From: Gp1-AA133 sp964641665
GTDB taxonomy: Bacteria > Acidobacteriota > Terriglobia > Terriglobales > Acidobacteriaceae
Assembly (NCBI GenBank): GCA_964641665.1
Contig: CAZXKO010000038.1
Coordinates: 124,001 to 188,000 of the forward strand
DNA length: 64,000 bases
Direction: 5' to 3'
Shown: positions 58,318-64,000 of the stretch, piece after piece
How the letters are laid out: each line of letters opens with the position of its first letter
How positions within the stretch are numbered: position 1 is the first letter of the stretch
The notes under the pieces: generated by a model
What the model saw: the letters and a program-made list of their open reading frames with translations, nothing else
The model's database searches: none
Told to the model about the DNA's origin: nothing
Position numbers and translations under genes: made by a program

Positions 58318-59346
58318 TCAGGCGCGTCCGAGCTGCGCCGGCCGTTGTGGTGCGGGACAGCAGTCGGTAGGGCATATGTCGTCGCTGGGACCGAGCGCAC
58401 CCAGGGCAATCCGAACAGGTTCTTCACTCATCCGCTCCTCTATCAGTTCCCGAATCATTCTGACAAATCGAGGGTGGGCGCCCACCGTGCCCGCGCGGAC
58501 CATGGGTAGCTGTAGCTCTTGGCACAGGTGTTTGGCCTCGGTGTCGAGGTCGTAGAGGACCTCCATGTGATCGGAGATAAAACCGATCGGCGCGATGACC
58601 ACGCCGGCTGCGAGGTCGCGCTGCTTGATTTCCCGCACGTAGTCGAGCACATCGGGCTCGAGCCAGGGCTGAGTCGGCGGGCCACTGCGGCTTTGGTAGA
58701 CCAGGCGGTCTCCGGATCGGCCGAGTTCCATCGACACCAGACGGCACACCTCTTGCAGTTGCCCTACGTATCGGCAGCTTTGTGCCATGGAGAGTGGAAT
58801 ACTGTGCGCGGTGAAGACGACGCGAGCGCGATTCCGGGTGTGCTCCGGCAAATTGTTGAGGGCGGCGCGTACCCTTTCCACCGTGGGTTCAATGAATCCG
58901 GGATGGTTGTAGAACACGCGCAGCTTGTCGATATCCGGAGCACCCGGCCCGACCTGGGCTTGGGCGGCCGCGACGTTCTCGCGATACTGGCGGCAGCCGG
59001 AGTAGGAACTGTAGGCGGAGGTGACGAAGGCAAGGGCACGGCGGACGCCCTCGTTCTTCATTTGCAGAAGCGTATCCACCAGCAGTGGATGCCAGTTGCG
59101 ATTGCCCCAGAAGATGGGGAGTTTCATGCCATTCTGGTCGAGTTCGGTCTGGAGGACGGCGATCAATTCACGGTTCTGCTGGTTGATCGGACTCTTGCCG
59201 CCAAAGTGGTAATAATGCTCGGCGACCGTGAGCATGCGTTCGCGGGGCACGTTTTTGCCGCGCAAGACGTTTTCGAGGAAGGGAATGACTTCGTCGTTGG
59301 ACTCGGGTCCACCAAAAGACACGACCAGAAGTGCGTCATATTTCAT
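58318..59346 (-). CDS. hemH: Ferrochelatase
   Basis: The product has 342 residues. It has the family start DALLVVSFGGPE, the catalytic-site TAHSIP, and FISDHMEVLYDLDTEA with the conserved acidic residues. It inserts Fe2+ into a porphyrin (protoporphyrin IX, or coproporphyrin III in the alternative pathway). The C-terminus carries CPTDCCPAPQ, a Cys-rich end reminiscent of ferrochelatases that bind a [2Fe-2S] cluster. Three Cys are visible there, and an earlier Cys could be the fourth ligand. The protein lacks an obvious membrane anchor. Confidence 0.93.
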   Translation of the reverse strand: MKYDALLVVSFGGPESNDEVIPFLENVLRGKNVPRERMLTVAEHYYHFGGKSPINQQNRELIAVLQTELDQNGMKLPIFWGNRNWHPLLVDTLLQMKNEGVRRALAFVTSAYSSYSGCRQYRENVAAAQAQVGPGAPDIDKLRVFYNHPGFIEPTVERVRAALNNLPEHTRNRARVVFTAHSIPLSMAQSCRYVGQLQEVCRLVSMELGRSGDRLVYQSRSGPPTQPWLEPDVLDYVREIKQRDLAAGVVIAPIGFISDHMEVLYDLDTEAKHLCQELQLPMVRAGTVGAHPRFVRMIRELIEERMSEEPVRIALGALGPSDDICPTDCCPAPQRPAQLGRA

Positions 59347-59371
59347 GCGAAGTGAGTGTGGAACGAAGGAA

Positions 59372-59448
59372 TGGCGCGCCCGGAGAGATTCGAACTCCCG
59401 ACCTACAGCTCCGGAGGCTGCCGCTCTATCCAGCTGAGCTACGGGCGC
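59372..59448 (-). tRNA. tRNA-Arg (anticodon CCG)
   Basis: The 77-nt cloverleaf is complete on the minus strand. The acceptor GCGCCCG pairs with CGGGCGC, the D-arm is GCTC...GAGC, and the anticodon stem GCAGC/GCTGT has loop CTCCGGA (CCG at positions 34-36). The T-arm GGGAG-TTCGAAT-CTCTC follows, and the CCA end is encoded. It decodes CGG. It lies 25 bases upstream of hemH in the same direction. Confidence 0.95.
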
Positions 59449-59548
59449 GCAGTCTTCAGTTTACATCCCGACTCCGGCATCATCAAATGGCGGACGAGAG
59501 CGGATCTCCCCGGTTCGTTTGCGAAGGACTTGGCTTTTGTAAGAAGGA

Positions 59549-59872
59549 CTACCAGCGACCGCGACCGCCACCACCCCCACGTTCCCGGCCACCACGTCCG
59601 CCGCCGCCGCCCCCGCCGCTGCGCTCGGGCTTCGGACGGGCTTCGTTCACATTCAAAGTGCGCCCGCCGACCTGGGAGCCATTCAGGGCGGCGATTGCCT
59701 TCTCTCCATCTTCCGCGCTCGCCATCTCGACGAAACCAAAGCCGCGGGAGCGACCAGTGTCGCGGTCGGTCATGATCGCGACCCGATCGACTTGTCCGTA
59801 CGCTTCGAACAGCTGGCGCAGTTCTTCTTCCGACGTGTTGAAATCCAGGTTTCCAACGAAGATGTTCTTCAA
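59549..59872 (-). CDS. RNA-recognition-motif (RRM) RNA-binding protein with Gly-rich tail
   Basis: The product has 107 residues. It is a classic single RRM with RNP-2 IFVGNL at residues 4-9 and RNP-1 RGFGFVEM at about 44-51, both keeping their aromatic RNA-stacking residues. A disordered tail of Gly and Arg (GGGGGGGRGGRERGG) follows, as in cyanobacterial and other bacterial Rbp proteins. It probably binds RNA without strict sequence, perhaps as a cold-shock or RNA-chaperone factor. Confidence 0.93.
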   Translation of the reverse strand: MKNIFVGNLDFNTSEEELRQLFEAYGQVDRVAIMTDRDTGRSRGFGFVEMASAEDGEKAIAALNGSQVGGRTLNVNEARPKPERSGGGGGGGRGGRERGGGGGRGRW

Positions 59873-60026
59873 GCGCGTGCCTCGGGGGTTGAGCTATTTG
59901 AGTGTAGCGACTTCGGCGGGAAGTCAGGTGGCACCTGAGCCTTCCTGGAATCGAGGCCGGAGCGAGCGAACAGTCAAACGCGGGAGAGAGTATAGCAGGA
60001 AAAGTCCAGCCCAGCGGACATGGTTC

Positions 60027-60155
60027 TCACGTCAGCTTGAGGGTGGCTGCGGCCTGCTGCAGCACCGCGGCAGACCGGAGCAACTGGTCGGCTTCCGGGT
60101 CACTCAGTTGGATGTGCAACAGCTTCGCTACGCCGCCACGATTGATGACAGTGGG
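60027..60155 (-). pseudogene. C-terminal remnant of an L-lactate/malate dehydrogenase-like gene
   Basis: Forty-two codons and a stop encode VINRGGVAKLLHIQLSDPEA followed by DQLLRSAAVLQQAAATLKLT. This follows the C-terminal strand-helix of lactate/malate dehydrogenases (…VVNRGGI…L…E…SA.VL…). Upstream the frame continues as unrelated sequence and is overlapped by the zinc-ribbon gene, so the catalytic domains are missing. It is probably a relic left by deletion or rearrangement; a chance match is possible. Confidence 0.45.
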
Positions 60156-60174
60156 TCGAGATCGCGAATCGCCG

Positions 60175-60387
60175 TTAGCAGTCATCCACTCCCCAGTATC
60201 CCTCCCGATGATAGCCGAGGCGGAGCAGGCGGTTTTTGGGGTCGTGACGCTTGCCGCAGGCGGGGCACGGAATGAAGCTGCGAATGTGCATGCCCTTGCG
60301 GTCAAAGTCTTCGGAAACCGCGAAACTTGTGCCACAACTGCACGGGACGAGGAACATCCGTACGGGAGCGCGCTCCTGCCTGTGCAT
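60175..60387 (-). CDS. Small zinc-ribbon-like protein of unknown function
   Basis: The product has 70 residues from the ATG at 60387 (the frame opens two codons earlier at TTG). It has CSCGTSFAVSEDF and CPACGKRHDPKN, giving two C-x-C/C-x2-C pairs that could bind one zinc, then a basic/aromatic tail (RLGYHREGYWGVDDC). No named family is recognised. A GGCGGA-type purine run precedes the start. It is divergent from the membrane protein at 60420, with only 32 bases between. Confidence 0.55.
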   Translation of the reverse strand: MHRQERAPVRMFLVPCSCGTSFAVSEDFDRKGMHIRSFIPCPACGKRHDPKNRLLRLGYHREGYWGVDDC

Positions 60388-60419
60388 TTTCAATTTTTCC
60401 GCCGTAGTAGAATGCGCCC

Positions 60420-60869
60420 ATGACGCTGAATTCCACGATCCAAATCGCGTACTGGACAGCCGGAATCGTGTACTCGATGGTTGGGACCGTGGCCGCTATC
60501 GGGGCGCTCCTGGTATATCGTAACAATTCCAAGAGGGAACGCGCGCGCTGGGCGGAGGGGCTGTACACGCGCTTTTACGAAAAACCAGAGCTGAAGAAAG
60601 TGCGCGATCAAATGGATTGCGCGGCGGGAGATGCGGCCGTCGCGAGCCTGGTCTCGGAAGAGTCATCTGCTCTCACCGACTACTTGAATTTCTTCGAGTT
60701 CGTCGCTTATCTGAAGTCATCGAAACAATTGTCGGAGTCCGATGTCGAAGCGCTCTTCGGCTACTATCTGAACTGTCTTCGACGGCACAAAGAGGTGGTT
60801 GAGTACGTGCGGGACAAGGACAAAGGGTTCGAGTACCTGAGGAAGTTGTTGACGCATGGGCAAAGCTGA
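60420..60869 (+). CDS. Small membrane-anchored protein of unknown function (DUF4760-like)
   Basis: The product has 149 residues. One N-terminal membrane helix (TAGIVYSMVGTVAAIGALLV) is followed by a cytoplasmic helical domain (ERARWAEGLYTRFYEKPELK and SALTDYLNFFEFVAYL), a layout seen in DUF4760-type proteins. The function is unknown. The gene overlaps the start of the next by 14 bases, so the two are coupled. Confidence 0.65.
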   Translation: MTLNSTIQIAYWTAGIVYSMVGTVAAIGALLVYRNNSKRERARWAEGLYTRFYEKPELKKVRDQMDCAAGDAAVASLVSEESSALTDYLNFFEFVAYLKSSKQLSESDVEALFGYYLNCLRRHKEVVEYVRDKDKGFEYLRKLLTHGQS

Positions 60870-61320
60870 GAGTGGCGCGGAGAGCAAGCGAAAGCGTTAC
60901 CTGTTTTCTTACGGGACGCTGTTGCCACGCCTGGCGCCGCCCGAGATCAGGCCGACCGTGCGGCAACTGCGGCGCGTAGGAAAAGGGTTTGTGCGCGGCC
61001 AGTTGTTTGACCTAGGCGAATATCCGGGAGCGATCCTGAGCCGCACCGGCCCGCCCATCGTCGGTCAGATTTTTGAATTGCCGGATGACCCCGAAGTGTT
61101 GCATCGGCTAGACGAGTACGAGGGATTTAATCGCGCCGATCCTCGGGCGAGCCTTTTTGTTCGACAGCGGCGCCACGTTCAGCTGGAGGGCGGAAGCAAA
61201 ATCTTCTGCTGGGTCTACACCTACAACCGTCCCCTAAAAGAGGCGCGCGCCGTGAGCGGCGGAGACTCCTCCAAAACTCGGGCGCGCAGCGGGCGACGAG
61301 TTCGTGCCGAGCATCACTGA
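60856..61320 (+). CDS. Gamma-glutamylcyclotransferase-like (GGCT/AIG2 fold) protein
   Basis: The product has 154 residues. It has the fold's substrate-loop motif LFSYGTLLPRL at about residues 16-26 and the conserved acid LDEYEGF at about 85-91 (the catalytic Glu region), plus WVYTYNRPL. It could cleave gamma-glutamyl amino acids or amines. The exact substrate is not evident. The C-terminal 25 residues are basic and disordered. Its stop overlaps the convergent typA stop by 7 bases. Confidence 0.83.
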   Translation: MGKAESGAESKRKRYLFSYGTLLPRLAPPEIRPTVRQLRRVGKGFVRGQLFDLGEYPGAILSRTGPPIVGQIFELPDDPEVLHRLDEYEGFNRADPRASLFVRQRRHVQLEGGSKIFCWVYTYNRPLKEARAVSGGDSSKTRARSGRRVRAEHH

Positions 61321-63140
61321 GCTTCCTGCACGCCAGCCAGGGCACCTTTCTTGCGTTTGTTCGACTGCAGGATTTTCTTTCTCAGGCGCAGCGACTTCGG
61401 AGTAATTTCGACGAACTCATCGTCGGCGATGAACTCGATGGCCTGCTCAAGGTTCAACTGGCGATAGGGAACCAGGCGAATCGCTTCATCGGAAGTTGAT
61501 GCGCGCATATTGGTCAGTTTCTTTTCGCGCACCACGTTTACGTCGAGGTCGGTATCCTTGGCGTTCTCACCGATGATCATGCCTTCGTAGACGTCGACGC
61601 CGGGGCCGACGAAAAGTTCGCCGCGCTCCTGCAGGTTGTAGAGAGCGTACGAAGTGGTGACTCCGGCACGATCGGCGACCAGCGCTCCTGTCGGCCGATG
61701 CGGGATGTCGCCCTGCCACTCGGTGTATCCGTCGAAGAGCGAATTCATCACGATGGTGCCGCGGGTGTCGGTGAGCAGCTGGCTGCGCAGTCCGATCAAT
61801 CCGCGGCTGGGTACACGAAACTCGATGCGCACCCGTCCATAGCCGTGGTTGTGCATGTTGGCGACCTCGCCTTTGCGCGCGCCCAGCTGCTCCATGACCA
61901 CGCCGACGAATTCTTCGGGAATGTCGACCGTGAGGTATTCGACCGGTTCCATCAGCTTGCCGTCGATTCGCTTGGTGACGATCTCCGGCTTGCCGACCAT
62001 CAATTCGTAGCTTTCGCGGCGCATCATTTCGATCAGGATGGAAAGCTGCAATTCGCCGCGGCCCAGTACTTTGAAGGAGTCCGTGCTGTCGGTCTCCTCG
62101 ACGCGCAGGGATACGTTGGTGAGCAGTTCCTTCGCCAGGCGCTCTCGCAAGTTGCGTGAGGTGACGTAGCTGCCGTCTTTCCCGGAAAACGGCGAGTTGT
62201 TCACGGTAAACAGCATGGCGATGGTGGGTTCATCAATGACGATCGGCGGCAAGGGCGCGGGATTTTCGGCGTTGGTAATCGTTTCACCGATGGTGATGCC
62301 TTCGACGCCGGCCACCGCCACGATGTCGCCGAGTTCCGTTTCCGTAATGTCGACTCGCTTCAGGCCGGAGAAGGAGAACAGCTTGGTGATTTTGGTTTTC
62401 TCGAACGAGCCATCGCGCTTGGCGATGCTGACCTCTTCTCCGGTCCACATCTTGCCGTTGAACACGCGTGCAATCGCAAGCCGGCCGAGGTAGTCGCTGT
62501 AATCGAGGTTCGCGACCAGAATTTGCAGCGGGCCGGTCAGATCGCCCTGCGGTTCCGGAATCGTTTTCACGATGGCATCGAAGAGCGGCTCGAGGTTCTC
62601 GCCGCCACGCTTCATGTCGGTCGAAGCGGTACCCACCTTCGCGTTTGTATAGAGAACCGGGAACTCGAGCTGGTCTTCCTTGGCATCGAGATCGATGAAC
62701 AAGTCGTAGATTTCGTTAAGGACCTCCTGAGGACGGGCGTCAGGGCGGTCGATCTTGTTGATGACTACGATGGGAGGAAGTTTGGCTTCGAGCGCTTTGC
62801 CGAGGACGTAGCGTGTCTGCGGCAGAGGGCCCTCACTCGCGTCGACTAGGAGCATCACGCCGTCGACCATCTTGAGCGCGCGTTCCACTTCTCCACCGAA
62901 ATCACTGTGCCCGGGAGTGTCGACGATGTTGATCTTGGTTCCGTGATAGAAGACCGAGGTGTTTTTGGCGAGGATGGTGATGCCGCGCTCGCGTTCCAGC
63001 ACGTTCGAGTCCATCACGCGTTCTACATGAATCTCATTCGAGCGAAAGGTGCCGCTCTGCTGCAGCATGGCATCGACCAGCGTAGTCTTGCCGTGGTCGA
63101 CGTGCGCGATGATGGCGATGTTGCGAATGCTTGAACTCAA
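61314..63140 (-). CDS. typA: Translational GTPase TypA/BipA
   Basis: The product has 608 residues, the usual length. G1 is IIAHVDHGKTTLVDAML; switch I has RGITI; G3 is DTPGHSDFGGE; G4 is NKIDRPDA. EF-G-like domains III and V follow, and the C-terminal domain unique to BipA ends KSLRLRKKIL. It is a ribosome-binding GTPase involved in 50S assembly and stress adaptation. It is read leftward, and the 92-base gap upstream holds its promoter. Confidence 0.96.
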   Translation of the reverse strand: MSSSIRNIAIIAHVDHGKTTLVDAMLQQSGTFRSNEIHVERVMDSNVLERERGITILAKNTSVFYHGTKINIVDTPGHSDFGGEVERALKMVDGVMLLVDASEGPLPQTRYVLGKALEAKLPPIVVINKIDRPDARPQEVLNEIYDLFIDLDAKEDQLEFPVLYTNAKVGTASTDMKRGGENLEPLFDAIVKTIPEPQGDLTGPLQILVANLDYSDYLGRLAIARVFNGKMWTGEEVSIAKRDGSFEKTKITKLFSFSGLKRVDITETELGDIVAVAGVEGITIGETITNAENPAPLPPIVIDEPTIAMLFTVNNSPFSGKDGSYVTSRNLRERLAKELLTNVSLRVEETDSTDSFKVLGRGELQLSILIEMMRRESYELMVGKPEIVTKRIDGKLMEPVEYLTVDIPEEFVGVVMEQLGARKGEVANMHNHGYGRVRIEFRVPSRGLIGLRSQLLTDTRGTIVMNSLFDGYTEWQGDIPHRPTGALVADRAGVTTSYALYNLQERGELFVGPGVDVYEGMIIGENAKDTDLDVNVVREKKLTNMRASTSDEAIRLVPYRQLNLEQAIEFIADDEFVEITPKSLRLRKKILQSNKRKKGALAGVQEAQ

Positions 63141-63232
63141 AATTAGGCAGTCCTTTATTGAAAGATGCGGCGAGGTGGAGTTTCGCTTGGTGCTCCTACT
63201 ACTTTACTATGCCGGGCGTGTCCTGGCCCTTG

Positions 63233-64000
63233 CTAGCCGGCGATGGCGGCCGTTTCCGCGTGCTTTGGAACTAATCGGCCGGCGAGACGATGCTCGACTT
63301 CTTTCACCACACGCCGGGCCGCGGTGATGGCCTGGGTCGTGCTTGAGGCAGGACCTTCCGAGTCGGTGTTGGCGAAGAATACTCGATCCATAGGCTCGCG
63401 CAGAAGCGGTTGGACCTTGGTCCAGAGGCCAGGTGTGGTCATGTACATGGGATGGCCGCGGCGATAGAGGTGGACTTCGACGGGATCGGTGTTAAAGGCG
63501 GAGAGCAGCTTTTGGAAATCCTTGAGCACGCTGCCGGCGAGCTTGCGAGCGTTGGCCTCGGTGAGCAGGAGTCGCCGCTCTTCCTCGCGCAGTGGGGTGT
63601 AACAACTCAGGATATTGTACTTGGGACGATAGCCGGGCTGGTTGCGGATGACCCAGTCAGCGACGATGAAATCGGTGAATGCGTTTCCCGGGCACCAGTT
63701 GTCGTACCCCTTGCGGTAGACCTCTTTATCGAAGATCAGGTTCACGAGGGCGTACGGGATGTAACGCATCTGCTGCATGGCTTCATCCTGTTTGTCGGGG
63801 ATGCCCTCGACGATTCGGCGCGTGATTAATTTCGGAGTTGCCATGATCACGGCTTTGGCAGTAACTGTCTTCAGTTCGGTTCCCTGCTGGTAGGTGACGC
63901 TGGCCTCGCTCTTGTCAGTAGTCACCGAGACGATCGTGGCATTAGCTTGCATCCGCTCTGCGAACTTCGGCTGCAACACCTCGACGAGGCGCTTGCTCAG
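63233..64000 (-). CDS. FAD-dependent (flavin amine oxidase-like) oxidoreductase, C-terminal part
   Basis: 256 codons are visible. The frame is open to the right edge, and the GTG at 63979 is merely internal. The segment has the second half of a flavin amine-oxidase fold: KAVIMATPKLITRRIVEGIP, a cofactor/substrate strand (RYIPYALVNLIFDKEVYRKG) and the C-terminal FAD motif VFFANTDSEGPASSTTQAIT. The related clade includes desaturases, amine oxidases and protoporphyrinogen oxidases. The substrate cannot be decided without the N-terminus. Confidence 0.8.
   Translation of the reverse strand: MSKRLVEVLQPKFAERMQANATIVSVTTDKSEASVTYQQGTELKTVTAKAVIMATPKLITRRIVEGIPDKQDEAMQQMRYIPYALVNLIFDKEVYRKGYDNWCPGNAFTDFIVADWVIRNQPGYRPKYNILSCYTPLREEERRLLLTEANARKLAGSVLKDFQKLLSAFNTDPVEVHLYRRGHPMYMTTPGLWTKVQPLLREPMDRVFFANTDSEGPASSTTQAITAARRVVKEVEHRLAGRLVPKHAETAAIAG

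Noticed and set aside
59372..59448. tRNA-Arg as an integration site for a mobile island
   Set aside because: No integrase nearby and no direct repeat of the tRNA 3' end was seen in the window.
1..64000. CRISPR array, phage or transposase genes
   Set aside because: No regularly spaced repeats with unique spacers, no Cas, capsid, integrase or transposase motifs. The tandem and palindromic repeats seen are too short or too few.

Overview
The window is a high-GC bacterial chromosome segment. It has no phage, plasmid or transposase genes. The likely source is an Acidobacteriota member, probably the Terriglobia (Koribacter-like) branch. I infer this from the gene mix: Ig-domain/beta-helix surface lipoproteins, a fused transaldolase-glucose-6-phosphate isomerase, several PilZ proteins and zinc-ribbon membrane proteins. 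Short palindromic intergenic repeats such as GCGGCTAAAGCCGC point the same way. No 16S or marker tree was available, so this is inference.

Layout. 1-4.4 kb: two paralogous beta-helix surface proteins, one cut by the window edge, flanking a methyltransferase. 4.6-5.9 kb: a Nudix hydrolase and a small Cys-rich protein. 5.9-25.5 kb: an exopolysaccharide region in two blocks. Block 1 has a GT4, a nucleotide-sugar dehydrogenase, a second GT4, a heparinase-like lyase, an AsnB-type amidotransferase and a polysaccharide deacetylase. Block 2 has a GT39-like membrane protein, a Wzx flippase, a GT2 and a pyruvyl transferase. A three-gene sulfate-activation operon lies between them: fused ATP sulfurylase/APS kinase, a TauE/SafE permease and a CysQ-like phosphatase.

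26-30 kb: two overlapping HTH-only LuxR-type genes, followed by two convergent zinc-ribbon, single-pass membrane proteins, one with a GAF domain. 30.5-36.6 kb: an RND efflux operon (TolC-like protein, adaptor, pump). The adaptor's signal region contains an in-frame cluster of palindromic and tandem repeats. 36.9-37.4 kb: a second overlapping LuxR-type HTH pair with the same architecture as the first. 37.4-42 kb: a repeat-rich stretch with a double-PilZ protein, a small conserved-looking protein, a decaying membrane ORF and a subclass-B3-like metallo-beta-lactamase.

42-51.6 kb: a sugar-phosphate operon read right to left: transketolase, transaldolase-Pgi fusion, 6-phosphogluconate dehydrogenase, glucose-6-phosphate dehydrogenase, glucokinase and 6-phosphogluconolactonase. 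It covers glucose phosphorylation, the oxidative pentose phosphate branch and much of the non-oxidative branch. 51.8-53 kb: two PilZ proteins. 53.3-57.6 kb: an EmrAB-TolC-type efflux operon. 57.6-64 kb: housekeeping genes (cytidylate-kinase-like protein, ferrochelatase, tRNA-Arg, RRM protein, gamma-glutamylcyclotransferase-like protein, TypA/BipA). Among them sits a fragment resembling the end of a lactate dehydrogenase. The right edge cuts an FAD-dependent oxidoreductase.

The least conventional elements are the twice-occurring overlapping HTH pair (in the first copy the second gene lies wholly inside the first ORF, out of frame), the repeat-expanded lipoprotein signal of the RND adaptor, and the sulfate-activation operon embedded in polysaccharide genes.
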